From positions 1 through 64,000 of the forward strand of contig RHMC01000007.1 of assembly GCA_003719395.1 (NCBI GenBank): a DNA stretch of 64,000 nt, in the 5' to 3' direction. Both the position numbers and the translations under genes were made by a program. This document shows, piece by piece, positions 48,135 through 57,610 of this stretch. The first letter of the stretch is position 1. Every line of letters begins with the position of its first letter. Below the pieces are notes generated by a model. It worked only from the letters and a program-made list of their open reading frames with translations, had not been told where the DNA came from and did no database searches. The DNA is from Streptomyces altiplanensis (lineage in GTDB: Bacteria > Actinomycetota > Actinomycetes > Streptomycetales > Streptomycetaceae).

Positions 48135-48295
48135 CGCTCGGACTCCTCGCGATCGCTCGCTCCGCGCCGGAGGAATCTCTCCCACCCGGATTCGGCGCGG
48201 GCGCGGAGGGCCGGACTCGGACCGGCCGGCGGCTCGGGAACCGTGTGCTGTCGTCCGCTGTCGCCGGGCGTACGGATGGGCAGAGGCTGGCTCAT
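48131..48295 (-). CDS. 54-residue peptide, first ORF of the operon
   Basis: Strong ribosome site (GAGGAGG, seven bases before ATG). Sequence is Pro/Arg/Ser-rich with a central PEPPAGPSPALRAR and end SGWERFLRRGASDREESER; no Cys. The amphipathic WERFLRR part could be a leader for a modifying enzyme, making it a candidate precursor peptide, but no known ATP-grasp core motif is seen. Confidence 0.6.
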   Translation of the reverse strand: MSQPLPIRTPGDSGRQHTVPEPPAGPSPALRARAESGWERFLRRGASDREESER

Positions 48296-48555
48296 CAAGA
48301 CCTCCTCGTGGGTGGTGCAGCCCGTCACCCGCGTGTGGGACGCCGATTGACGGGCTGCTGTCCTGGGAGCCGTCCGGAGCGGGCGGGGGAGCCGGTTACC
48401 CGGGTGCTCAGCTCCGAACGGCGTGAGGCCCAGTGAACGGCCGAGGACCACGGGCTCGGAACGTTTCCAGGGGGTTCCTCCAGCGAGAGAAACCCCCGTT
48501 TCCCACACACACACGGGGAGTAGCCTCCTGACTACCAACCTGAGGGGAGGGTGGG

Positions 48556-49896
48556 ATGTCTGACCCGATGGCTCTGCACCCGCTGACCTACGTGCGAGAA
48601 GGCAAGGGCTGGGGCAAGGCCGAGTTAGCCCGGCGCATGCGTGAACGCGGGGCCGAGCTGGGCGTACCGCTGGCCACCAACCGGACGACGGTCTGGAAGT
48701 GGGAACAGGGGCAGGCGCCTGACGCGGACGCGCAACGAGTGCTCGCCGACCTGCTGGGCGTCCCCGAGGGCCACGTACGTTCGGCGGCCTGGCCCCGATG
48801 GTTGCCGGCGTGGGAATCGACGGCCCTGGCAGCCCCATGGACTCCGGCCGGCACCGTGAACGTATTCGCTGATCTGGTCAGGAGCGGCCACATGGATCGT
48901 CGCGGATTCCTGTCCATCACCGGCGTCGCGCTGACGGGCGTCGCCGCCAACTGGGCGGCCGCGCCAGAGGCGTTCGCCTCGGCACTCGACGGCGACCGCG
49001 TCACCGACGCGATGGTGACCACCATCGAAGCGCGCGTGGACACCCTCCGCACGCTCGACGACCAGATGGGCGGCGCACGCCTCCTGGACCAGGCCACCAG
49101 TGACCTCGCACTGATCACCAGCCTCCTCGATCATGGGCGCTACTCCGACGCCGTCGAACACCGCCTCTACGCCACGGCCGCCCGCGTGTCCTACCTCGCC
49201 GGTTGGATGGCCTACGACAAGGGCCTGCGCTCCCTCGGCCAGCGCTACTACGTCGGCGCCCTCCGCAGCGCCCACAGCGCCAAGGACGACGGCTTCGGCT
49301 CCTTCATTCTCGCCGAGATGGGCGTCCACATCTCCGACTCGGGCGACACGGCCGCGCGCGTGAAGCTGATCGACACCGCCCTCGGCAACGCCCCGTCGGC
49401 CCTCCCGCCTGCGGCGACCTCGTACCTCTACCTCCACCAGGCCGAGGCCCTGTCCCGAAACACCCAGCACGAGGCCGCCGGGAAGTCACTCAACCGGGCC
49501 TACGACCTGTGGGGCGCACACCGGGAAGGTGACCGCCCCGACTGGCTCGGCTGGTACGGCGAGGCCCAACTGAAGTCCACCGAGGGCAAGATCATGCTCC
49601 GCTCCGGCTTCCCCGAGCGGGCGACCAGTGCCCTCGCGGTAGCGGTGGACCAAGCGGTCCCCCGCGACCGTGCCGTACGCTCCGGCCGCCTTGCCACAGC
49701 CCGCCTGGCAGCCCGGGACCTGGACGGCGCCCTGGACGCCGCGAACGTCGGCCTGGAACTGCTGGAGAACCGCGTCCGCTCCGACCGGGCACACGTCCGG
49801 CTGACGAAGTTCAGCAACTACCTCGAACCCCACTCTGCGGTGCCAGCCGTAGGCGAATTTCGCGACCGCCTCCGGGCTCTGCCCGATGCGGTCTGA
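48556..49896 (+). CDS. XRE-family regulator with C-terminal TPR-like domain
   Basis: 446 residues, intact. HTH at ~14-65 (ELARRMRERGAEL...RTTVWKWEQGQAPD), an RRGFLSITGVAL stretch at ~115, then an all-helical TPR-like sensor. This design is common in Streptomyces and often controls a divergent cluster. GGGAGGG precedes the ATG. Divergent from the small-ORF/ATP-grasp operon, which it probably regulates. Confidence 0.88.
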   Translation: MSDPMALHPLTYVREGKGWGKAELARRMRERGAELGVPLATNRTTVWKWEQGQAPDADAQRVLADLLGVPEGHVRSAAWPRWLPAWESTALAAPWTPAGTVNVFADLVRSGHMDRRGFLSITGVALTGVAANWAAAPEAFASALDGDRVTDAMVTTIEARVDTLRTLDDQMGGARLLDQATSDLALITSLLDHGRYSDAVEHRLYATAARVSYLAGWMAYDKGLRSLGQRYYVGALRSAHSAKDDGFGSFILAEMGVHISDSGDTAARVKLIDTALGNAPSALPPAATSYLYLHQAEALSRNTQHEAAGKSLNRAYDLWGAHREGDRPDWLGWYGEAQLKSTEGKIMLRSGFPERATSALAVAVDQAVPRDRAVRSGRLATARLAARDLDGALDAANVGLELLENRVRSDRAHVRLTKFSNYLEPHSAVPAVGEFRDRLRALPDAV

Positions 49897-49919
49897 CAGC
49901 ACCGAAGACTGCATGCCCT

Positions 49920-49952
49920 CGCCTCAGTCCAGTCGTTGACTGGGCTGAGGCG
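49920..49952. terminator. Bidirectional terminator
   Basis: 15-bp stem with one T-G pair (49920-49934 with 49938-49952), GTT loop, between the convergent XRE and HTH genes. Confidence 0.8.
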
Positions 49953-49987
49953 CCTGGTGAGGCGATCACGTTTTCGGCGCTCCACTG

Positions 49988-50425
49988 CTACTGCCGGCGC
50001 CTCCGGGAGCCCGCCGGCTTGATGCTGGCGAGCGGGTGGGTCCCCTGCGGAAGAGTGGGAACCACGGGCACAGCAGGTTGGTGGTGAAACATGGCGTCGA
50101 TCGAGTCGAGATCGGCCTCGGAGAACGTCACCGTGACGCCTTTCCTTGAATGCGGAAGACGCTTGATGTTCTCCCGAAGCCACCGTTCCTTGACTCGAAG
50201 GATCTCCGCCGCCTCGGGGGACGTGTAGCGCCGCCTCGGCCCACTCCCCGATCCGATCTTCTCTGGTTCATTTCCCACTTGGCTGATGGTTCTCCAGGCG
50301 GCACAGGCGCGCGGGCGGAAGGCAGCCGGGTCACCCGTTAGTGCGAGGAGCTCATCTTTGCTGTCCGCGCCGAATCGCCGGACCTGCACGGTTCCTATCG
50401 GCCCGTGCGGACACGACGTCCTCAT
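49988..50425 (-). CDS. HTH (excisionase-like) protein
   Basis: 145 residues from ATG 50425; a GTG at 50278 would give 96. The firm part is RRYTSPEAAEILRVKERWLRENIKRLPHSRKGVTVTFSEADLDSI, a winged-helix of the MerR-like/excisionase group (HTH_17). It could be the excisionase of the element, though no integrase accompanies it, or the regulator of the divergent restriction-modification genes. The N-terminal 50 residues may be non-coding. Confidence 0.6.
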   Translation of the reverse strand: MRTSCPHGPIGTVQVRRFGADSKDELLALTGDPAAFRPRACAAWRTISQVGNEPEKIGSGSGPRRRYTSPEAAEILRVKERWLRENIKRLPHSRKGVTVTFSEADLDSIDAMFHHQPAVPVVPTLPQGTHPLASIKPAGSRRRRQ

Positions 50426-50521
50426 GATCCGACAGCCACAGATTGTCGGCTCTGTTATTACCTGACTACACCCTGTGGATAGAAGTCGGGCTTGGGGAGG
50501 GCAGGGCGGTACTGTCCATGC

Positions 50522-52198
50522 GTGGCAACTATCGCGCTGTTCAGCACCGACGACCTCGCCCTTCCCGAGTCTCTGCAGGAGGCCGTGGAGCACGGTGAGG
50601 TATTCACGCGCGCCTGGGTGGTCGAGCTCATCCTGGACCTTCTCGGCTACACGGCAGATAGGGACCTCTGCGATTTGAGGCTCGTGGAGCCGGCCTGCGG
50701 CGGCGGCGCGTTCTTGACCGTGATCGCGTCTCGAATCAGTGCGTCATGCCATGCGCACCAGCGCCCCATCATCGATGCGATCGACGCCGTTCGCGCCTTC
50801 GACCTGCTGGGCCGCAACGTAGAGCAGAGCCGGGCGCTGGTCACGGCAGCGCTGCAAGGAGAGGGCTGGGCGGCGGAGGACGCGAGGAAGGTCGCCACCA
50901 CGTGGGTGAAGCAGGGCGACTACCTTCTCCAGTCGGACGCCGAGCATCGCGCCGACTACGTCGTGGGTAACCCTCCGTACATCCGGCTGGAAGACGTTCC
51001 CGACGACCGGATGGCCGCCTACCGGCGGACCTGCGCCACGATGGGTGGCCGAGCCGACATCTACATCGGCTTCTACGAGGTGGCCTTGCGCAGCCTCAAC
51101 CGAGGCGGCCAGCTGGGCTTCATCTGCGCCGACCGCTGGATGCGGAACCAGTACGGCCGGCGACTGAGGAAGCTGGTGACCAAGCACTTCAGCATGGACC
51201 TCGCCCTCGTGATGCACGATGTCGACGCCTTCGACGAGCAGGTTTCGGCCTATCCCGCGATCACGCTCATCTCGAACAAGCCCCAAGGTGCGGCGGTGGC
51301 CGCAGACACGAACTGGTCCTTCGGAGCGGAAGAGGCGCGGATCTTCGCCGACTGGTACCTGAAGGGCGAGCCGTCGACGGTCGGCACGGCTTCCCATCAA
51401 GCTGCTCGCATGCCTCATTGGTTCCCGCAGGAGGATTCGTGGCCGGCCGCTTCGCCGGCCAGGCTCGCCGTCCTTGAGGACCTCACCGAGCGGTTCCGGC
51501 TCCTTGAGGACACCGAGACGGGAACGAAGGTTGGGATCGGCATCGCGACCGGCGCAGACAAGATCTTTCTCACCAAGGAGAAGGACCTGGTCGAAGAGGA
51601 ACGATTGCTCCCCATGGCCATGGTCCGCGACACCACCAGCGGCACGATCGACTGGGACGGCATGTACCTGGTCAATCCCTGGACGGCCAACGGCGACCTG
51701 GTCGACCTCGACGCCTATCCGCGCCTCGCCTCCTACTTTGAGAAGCACAGCGAGGCCCTGCGCAAGCGCTACGTAGCGGTCAAGCAGCCTCAGCGCTGGT
51801 ACAAGACCATCGACAAGGTCGACCACCAGCTCACCCGTCGCCAGAAGCTGCTGTTTCCGGACATGAAGCTGCGGATCCACCCTGTCCTTGATCAAGGCGG
51901 CCTGTACCCTCACCACAACCTGTACTTCATCGTCTCGGACGTCTGGGACATGCACGTACTCGGTGGCCTGCTGCTGTCCAAGGTCGCGGAAGCGTTCGTG
52001 GAGGCATACGCGGTCAAGATGCGCGGGGGAACCCTCCGCTTCCAAGCCCAGTACCTCCGGAAGATCCGCGTCCCAGACCCGGCGACGATCAGCGAAAGCG
52101 ACCAGGCCGCTCTCGCCGAAGCCTTCGACAAGCGGGATGTGGAGGCCGCCACCGAGGCCGCTTTGCGTGTCTACGGGCTCGCCGAGCTGCCTGACTAG
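50522..52198 (+). CDS. N6-adenine DNA methyltransferase of a PaeR7I-type system
   Basis: 558 residues, intact. SAM motif VEPACGGGAFL (~55-65), catalytic NPPYI (150-154), and a C-terminal target-recognition half. NPPY marks N6-adenine methylation. GTG at 50522 follows TACTGT by six bases without a ribosome site, suggesting leaderless expression. The stop is 12 bases before the endonuclease start. Expected to protect the endonuclease's site. Confidence 0.9.
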   Translation: MATIALFSTDDLALPESLQEAVEHGEVFTRAWVVELILDLLGYTADRDLCDLRLVEPACGGGAFLTVIASRISASCHAHQRPIIDAIDAVRAFDLLGRNVEQSRALVTAALQGEGWAAEDARKVATTWVKQGDYLLQSDAEHRADYVVGNPPYIRLEDVPDDRMAAYRRTCATMGGRADIYIGFYEVALRSLNRGGQLGFICADRWMRNQYGRRLRKLVTKHFSMDLALVMHDVDAFDEQVSAYPAITLISNKPQGAAVAADTNWSFGAEEARIFADWYLKGEPSTVGTASHQAARMPHWFPQEDSWPAASPARLAVLEDLTERFRLLEDTETGTKVGIGIATGADKIFLTKEKDLVEEERLLPMAMVRDTTSGTIDWDGMYLVNPWTANGDLVDLDAYPRLASYFEKHSEALRKRYVAVKQPQRWYKTIDKVDHQLTRRQKLLFPDMKLRIHPVLDQGGLYPHHNLYFIVSDVWDMHVLGGLLLSKVAEAFVEAYAVKMRGGTLRFQAQYLRKIRVPDPATISESDQAALAEAFDKRDVEAATEAALRVYGLAELPD

Positions 52199-52210
52199 GA
52201 GGAACGAATC

Positions 52211-52936
52211 TTGACGGTCACCCGCCAAGACTTCGAGGACGCCATCGCGGCGTACTGGGGCGCCAAGGAACTGCAGAGAGAGAAGTCGAAGATCAGGGAC
52301 GCCGTCGGGGCTGGTACGGCGGCCTCCATTCGAGGGGGCAAGCACTTCGACGCCATCCCGACGCTCTTGGCGAAGTTCTTCATCGAAGCCGGATATCCCC
52401 CTGAGAGCATCCGGGTCACCAAGGGCCAAGGCATCGCGCTGCCGGGCTACTACCGGCCGCAGAAGCAGTGGGACCTTGTGGTCATCCATGAGGACGTCCT
52501 CGTCGCCGCCTTCGAGATGAAGGCGCTCGGGGGTCCCTCCTACGGCAACAACTACAACAACCGAGTTGAGGAAGCGCTCGGGAGCGCCGTGGACCTGCGT
52601 CGGGCCGTACTCGCGGACCTCTACCCGAAGGAGAAGCCCTGGCTGGGCTACTTCTTCATCATGCAGGACGGGGAAGGATCCAGGACACCCGTCGCGCCTC
52701 TCAAGGCAGCGCTACCCATGGATGAAATCTGGCGCGGAGCCTCCTACCAGGATCGTTTTGGGATCTTCTGCGAGCGGCTGATCGCCGAACAGCTCTACGA
52801 CGCCGCCTGCTTCATCACGTCGTCTGCCGAGGAGCCGAAGCCGGTGGAACCGGTGGACAGTCTCGACTGGCGGCACTTCTCGGCAGCAATAAACGCCCGG
52901 CTGACGTACCTGAAAGAACTCGGCATTCCCGGCTAG
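52211..52936 (+). CDS. PaeR7I/XhoI-family type II restriction endonuclease
   Basis: 241 residues, intact. Catalytic core WDLVVIHEDVLVAAFEMKA (Asp88, Glu102-x-Lys104) and the family block NNYNNRVEEALGSAVD. Known members cut CTCGAG. TTG start, AGGAGG eight bases upstream. The stop codon of the methylase and this ribosome site overlap, coupling the pair; a weak TTG start may keep nuclease low. Confidence 0.88.
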   Translation: MTVTRQDFEDAIAAYWGAKELQREKSKIRDAVGAGTAASIRGGKHFDAIPTLLAKFFIEAGYPPESIRVTKGQGIALPGYYRPQKQWDLVVIHEDVLVAAFEMKALGGPSYGNNYNNRVEEALGSAVDLRRAVLADLYPKEKPWLGYFFIMQDGEGSRTPVAPLKAALPMDEIWRGASYQDRFGIFCERLIAEQLYDAACFITSSAEEPKPVEPVDSLDWRHFSAAINARLTYLKELGIPG

Positions 52937-53374
52937 AGGGCGGTGTCTGAGGACGTTCATGGGCTACTGACGTCCGGTACGGACGCGAGACTCAATGACA
53001 ACAGGCGAGCGGCCGTACGACTTGCCAGCCGAGCCCATGAGGTCGGGCGCGCGTCTGGGCGGGTTCTCTGGTGTGCGGCCCTGTCATGGGTCTCCGGCGG
53101 GGAGTTCGGCCGGCGACGCGGCTGGCCGCGCTCCGTACCGAGAACACCGGTCTGTCCTGGCACACGCTCGGCGGCCACCTCAGCGATGAATCAAGGTCTT
53201 GCCAGCCAGCAGGAGTGAGGCAGCCCTTCCGAACAACCTGCCCCACTCCGGAGCCGGAGAGCTGGTACCAGCCCCAACGCGGCAACTCCACCACCCCTCC
53301 GCCTCAGGTCGGTCAAACGCAACCGCCGCCGACAAGCACCGGTACCGGTACCGGGTAACTGCGCCCTTCACCTC
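52937..53374. other. Gap without supported gene
   Basis: No ORF with a ribosome site and protein-like composition. Near 53340 the short repeat ACCGGTACCGGTACCGGG occurs. The stretch may be remnant DNA between the restriction genes and the KAP gene. Confidence 0.6.
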
Positions 53375-56300
53375 TCAGTCGTCGTTACTGCGGCTGATGC
53401 GTTCGCGCAATTTCAGCAGGCCCGTGCGTTCGGTGGAGTAACCCACTGCCTTCAGGGCTTTGGTGCCGCGTTGCGCAAGGTTGCTCCACTTCGTACCACT
53501 TGCCTCGATGGCCTCACGTACGGTCTTCCCCATCCCCTTGGGAACTGACTGCATCAGCTGCGGCAGGTAGAGGATGGCGAACTCAGCGGCCCCCTGGCTC
53601 GCCTCGAGCATGGGGAGGAGGACCTGCTGGATCAGGTCGCGGCGTGCAGCCGGAGACGTGATGTTCGCAGCCTTCCACAGATCGAGAATGGCTCGACGAT
53701 CGGGATTCCTGGATGCGCGGGAATACCTATCGATCAACAGCTCGGCCGTGAGGGCGTCTGGGAGTGACGGCCATCCGGCTGCGGTCAGCGTCTGCTCCGG
53801 CAGCCGAGTGCCCGGACCTCCCAACAGGTCCCTCCAGAAGCCTGCCTGGTCCTGCGCGGACATATCAGCCAGCCGTGAGGCCACTGCCTGAAGCAGCGCC
53901 ACGTCGGTCTGCAGCGGCGACTGTTGCCGTAGGCCCGCCGAAACTGCCGTGAACAGCTCCGAAGCCGAAGGCCCTTCGAGAGCGACCCAGGCAGCCAGCG
54001 TTTCGCCGACACGACTGGGGCGGCTACGGGCATGGGCAGCCATTTCCGCCGCCGACGGCAATGCCTGAAGACCGTCCGTGTCGACGCCACCGGTCAAGAG
54101 GAGATGGCGCGCGCGGACCCGTAGGTGGGTGTGCTCAAGCCCCGGGAGCCAGCCACCATTGTCCAGGGTATCCACCAGAGCGCGGGCCTCCTCGGGACTC
54201 AGCGGCGCCGATCCGGGAGAGTCCAGGTCACGCAGACAGTCGTTCAGGAGCGACTCAACGTAGGCCAGGATCGCATCATCTCGCGAAACGACGAGATGCT
54301 CTCCGTCAGCAAGCAACTCGGTAAGAGCTGCCGCCTGGTGAGGGACGAAGTCTGCGCGATTCAACAGGCCGCCATTCTCCAGCGGCTGAAGCACCCCCAG
54401 CAGCCGTAGCTGCTCGGTGGCTTCCTCGTCGGTCGAGGGCCGGGACAGCGACGGCAGGACGAAGGCCGTGATGTGCGGATAGCGGTCTGGGGGTTGGTTG
54501 TCGAAGAGCCGCATGAAGCTGTCCGCGGCGCGAGCGACGACTTCGGGCTCCAGAGCGTCGTCACGCTTGCTCGCCCTCTCCCACAACACTCCCAGCAGGT
54601 CGTCGAACTCTTTGGTCAGGTCGTCGATGGACGACCGCGGGTCCAGCATCCCCAACCAGTCTGGCCACCGGTCGGTCGAACGTCGCCAGGCACCCGACAG
54701 CACTGCCCGAGCCAGAGCCGTTTCCCTGATCGCGGGTATCGCGTCCGCGTTCCGCTCAACGATGGCCCGACAGAGTTGACTGTCCGACGCCAGCAACAGT
54801 TCCACGACGGCGTGTGCCGCTTGGGGGCCGTCCTCGCACCAGCGCTTGAGAAGCCGCGCCAGTCTCTGCAGTGCCTCGTCGGGAGATCTCGGCTCTGTTG
54901 AGGAGTCCGACGCGACGGCTCCCGGCTGAGCCTTCGCCTTCTTCCACGCTTCGTGCTGCTCGATCAGCGCCCGTAGCTCCTTCGCGGCATGGGGGCCGAC
55001 CTGCGTCATAAGAGTCGCCGCTTCCAGGGAGGGGAGGCTGGCGAGCATGTCCTCCATGTCATCCTCCTCGCCCAGAAGATGGCGGGACACCAGCTGTTGG
55101 ACAAGGCCGGTGTCTGCTGCCAGGGCGGGCCCGACATGACGCGTCACCATGGCAGCTACCGAAGCACTCTCTCTGACCGAGGAGTGTCGTAGGACGACCG
55201 TGCGCATCTCAAGAGCTGCCGGGCGGTCACTCGCCAGGGCCAGCCGCCAGCAACCGGCCAGTACCTCGTCGGGCAGAGTGTGCGGGGAGTTGGTCAAGAT
55301 CGGTGTGAGTGTCTCGACCGCAGTGTCCGCCATACCGTTCAGCGAGATGGAGGTGTCACCACAGACCGCCAGGACGGCATAGGCGACGTTCTCCTCCTCC
55401 AGGCCGATCGCGTCTCGGGCCTGCTGTGTCAGGAGGGCTAGCGCGGCGGGGCGTTCTTCGACTGAGAGACCGCCGATGGACGCCAGCACCTCGTCCAGCT
55501 GGGCGTTCTGGGCCTGTTGCTCCAGTGTCTCGGCCACGACGGCCGGCAGCCCGAACACGCTACCGCTGGTCTCCAGGAAGATCAGGTCACGGCCTGGGCC
55601 CGGCACCTTCCGTGTCCGCTTGAGATAGGCCACGAGCTGCTGGCCGTGGTGCTTTCGGACGTTGGCTTCCTTGTCTTCCCCGTCCTCGTCTTCGTCGGGG
55701 TCTTCAGAGTCACTGAGACGCTGGTCGACATCAGCTTCGAGATTGGCGTACCTGCGCGCGGCCTGCTTGACCTGTTCTCCCACGTGGAAGCCCAGATCGG
55801 CCCGGGGATTGGCGTCTAGGGCCAGTACGTACTCACACAGCCGGTGGTCGAGCAGCAGGTCCCTAGCGAAGAGAGGGAACTCCACCCGGAGACAGACCAG
55901 TTTGGCGATCTCCTCGACCCGCGTCGCCGGGTCGGTCTCCAGCAGCCTGTCCGCTGCCCGCCGCTGAGCCAGCCGGTAGGTCAGAGCGAACGTGTTCAGC
56001 AGCGCCTTCACCCTGCGGGGACTGCGGACATGCGAAGGCACGAGGACGCTCACCACCAGGTTGATGTCCATGGCCGCCCACAAGCCACGCCGCCCGCGGA
56101 CCAGGCCGGCGGCGAAGCTGGTCACCTTCGGCACCAGCAGGGGCGGGAGACTGAGCTGGTACTGGAACACCTTGTCCAGATAGCCGCTTCCGCTGCTGTA
56201 GTACGGGTTGATGGCGTCGGCGGGTGTTGCCTGCTCCAGGGCACGGGTGAGCGCCTCTTCCAGAACCTGCTGGTCAGCGGCGACGACGAAGACGCAGCCA

Positions 56301-57100
56301 TCAACCCCCAGAAACGTGCGCAAGGCGTCCAGCGTGGCCACGACATCGGAAGGTTTACACCTGTCCAGCTCATCGACGAACACGACGAGCCGCTCCACGC
56401 CAGCACGCACGACGAGGTCGGCGAAGATCCCCTCGAACTGCTCGTCGCTGTCAGCGGCTTCCGTCTTATGCTCGCGGGTGAGGGTGCGCGAGACCAACAC
56501 CATCAGAGAGGTCAACAGGGCTGCCGGCGCGATCCCCGCCTTCAGCGCTCCCGCCGCCATGTTGGCGAACGTGGGCCGGAATGCCCCTCCGTGCAGCCAG
56601 GCGAAGAGCGCCATGGCGGCGCCGAAGAAGGCGACGACAGCTCCGAAGGTCAGGCCGAACATTCGCAGAAGACGCCCTACGTCGTTCCGCCCAAACTGGA
56701 GCTTCACGGCGACCCGGCCGCCATACAGCTCCTCGTGGAACTTTGCGTCCTTGATCCCCAAGGCAGTGGCCGCCGCGATGATGAAGTTCCTGCGTAGCGG
56801 GTTCTCCGCATACTTGAAGGCATCAAAGCGTACGAAACGTACACCCTTCCGCTTATCGAGTAGCTCTTTCAGGAGATTAGCCACGCCCGACTTGCCCGAG
56901 CCCCAAGGGCCCCACACCGCGATGTTGGTTGGCGTGGGCACCGACAACACTACGTCGTAGAGCTGATCGGCGATGTGACTGTGAGCCAACCGGTCACTCT
57001 GGGCGCTGTCGACCTCGCGGTCCCGGACGAGGTCATCCGGCGCCATACGGCTGCTGTCCTCTTGCGCCACTGCTGCCCCGCTTTCGACCTCTGCGCACAC
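53375..57100 (-). CDS. KAP-family P-loop ATPase, putative defence protein
   Basis: 1241 residues, intact. Walker A GPWGSGKSG (64-71) and Walker B VVFVDELDR (238-246) with two TM segments between them (~147-169 and 186-204), the hallmark of KAP NTPases. The ~800-residue remainder is helical with repeat-like spacing; an acidic stretch (DSEDPDEDEDGED) lies near 486. KAP proteins occur in phage-exclusion systems (PifA, QatA); with the neighbouring restriction genes this suggests antiphage function. GTG start is uncertain. Confidence 0.88.
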   Translation of the reverse strand: MCAEVESGAAVAQEDSSRMAPDDLVRDREVDSAQSDRLAHSHIADQLYDVVLSVPTPTNIAVWGPWGSGKSGVANLLKELLDKRKGVRFVRFDAFKYAENPLRRNFIIAAATALGIKDAKFHEELYGGRVAVKLQFGRNDVGRLLRMFGLTFGAVVAFFGAAMALFAWLHGGAFRPTFANMAAGALKAGIAPAALLTSLMVLVSRTLTREHKTEAADSDEQFEGIFADLVVRAGVERLVVFVDELDRCKPSDVVATLDALRTFLGVDGCVFVVAADQQVLEEALTRALEQATPADAINPYYSSGSGYLDKVFQYQLSLPPLLVPKVTSFAAGLVRGRRGLWAAMDINLVVSVLVPSHVRSPRRVKALLNTFALTYRLAQRRAADRLLETDPATRVEEIAKLVCLRVEFPLFARDLLLDHRLCEYVLALDANPRADLGFHVGEQVKQAARRYANLEADVDQRLSDSEDPDEDEDGEDKEANVRKHHGQQLVAYLKRTRKVPGPGRDLIFLETSGSVFGLPAVVAETLEQQAQNAQLDEVLASIGGLSVEERPAALALLTQQARDAIGLEEENVAYAVLAVCGDTSISLNGMADTAVETLTPILTNSPHTLPDEVLAGCWRLALASDRPAALEMRTVVLRHSSVRESASVAAMVTRHVGPALAADTGLVQQLVSRHLLGEEDDMEDMLASLPSLEAATLMTQVGPHAAKELRALIEQHEAWKKAKAQPGAVASDSSTEPRSPDEALQRLARLLKRWCEDGPQAAHAVVELLLASDSQLCRAIVERNADAIPAIRETALARAVLSGAWRRSTDRWPDWLGMLDPRSSIDDLTKEFDDLLGVLWERASKRDDALEPEVVARAADSFMRLFDNQPPDRYPHITAFVLPSLSRPSTDEEATEQLRLLGVLQPLENGGLLNRADFVPHQAAALTELLADGEHLVVSRDDAILAYVESLLNDCLRDLDSPGSAPLSPEEARALVDTLDNGGWLPGLEHTHLRVRARHLLLTGGVDTDGLQALPSAAEMAAHARSRPSRVGETLAAWVALEGPSASELFTAVSAGLRQQSPLQTDVALLQAVASRLADMSAQDQAGFWRDLLGGPGTRLPEQTLTAAGWPSLPDALTAELLIDRYSRASRNPDRRAILDLWKAANITSPAARRDLIQQVLLPMLEASQGAAEFAILYLPQLMQSVPKGMGKTVREAIEASGTKWSNLAQRGTKALKAVGYSTERTGLLKLRERISRSNDD

Positions 57101-57348
57101 GTCCCCTGAAGTTCACGGTCTGCACCGTTACTTCACCCGAGCGACACGATAAGCGGAACCACTGACAATGGGGCGTTCCCGCGTTCACGCCGGCCTGCGG
57201 TCCCCGAACTTGCTGTCACGGTCCCCGGGACCCGTCGGGGGCCTTCTGTCACAGGGACTCCACCCCGTTGCCCGCGCCTCCAGCCCCCGTGCGCGCGAAG
57301 AACGATCTGCAGGTGCCTGACCCCGTGCGGTGAGATGCGTGCGCGATG
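57101..57348. other. Gap upstream of the KAP gene
   Basis: About 250 bases with the KAP promoter region and no supported gene. The following 130 bases belong to the second att-like unit. Confidence 0.5.
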
Positions 57349-57610
57349 CGTGAGCGGACGGAGAAACACGAGTCCTTCGTAGGAGGACGAAGGAGCACTC
57401 CGCATGGCGTTGAACAGGAAAAATAGCCGGGAACGGCATACCCAGGCACCCCCCGGCACGGATTCGATCCCACTCCTCAAGCGGGTGTCGCAGGTTCGAA
57501 TCCTGCCGGGGGCACAACGCATTACCGCTCTGAACTGCGGTTTCTTCCCCAGGGAGGGGTTTCAGTCGGCCTCGGACTCCTCGTCCGGGGCTGTTCGCGT
57601 GAGCGGAAGG
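57349..57610 (+). repeat. Second att-like unit
   Basis: Order: CGTGAGCGGACGG (57349-57361), 117 bases, tRNA 3'-half core 57479-57514 with identity to 57533, terminator hairpin copy, CGTGAGCGGAAGG (57598-57610). Marks the junction of the large island and the small remnant. Confidence 0.75.

Larger units (their letters stand above)
42165..57514. mobile_element. Genomic island at tRNA-Arg(CCT), about 15 kb
   Basis: Bounded by the intact tRNA and a direct repeat of its 3' half. Carries the ATP-grasp/CysRS-like operon, an XRE regulator, an excisionase-like HTH protein, a restriction-modification pair and a KAP ATPase. No tyrosine or serine recombinase is present, so it is a non-autonomous or decayed element. 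All its long genes are intact, unlike the core genes around it. Confidence 0.7.

Noticed and set aside
52943..53218. A 91-codon ORF after the endonuclease
   Set aside because: No ribosome site, composition like its reverse frames, no motif.
57479..57533. A second tRNA-Arg gene
   Set aside because: Only the 3' half is present; there is no acceptor 5' strand or D-arm, so it is an attachment repeat.
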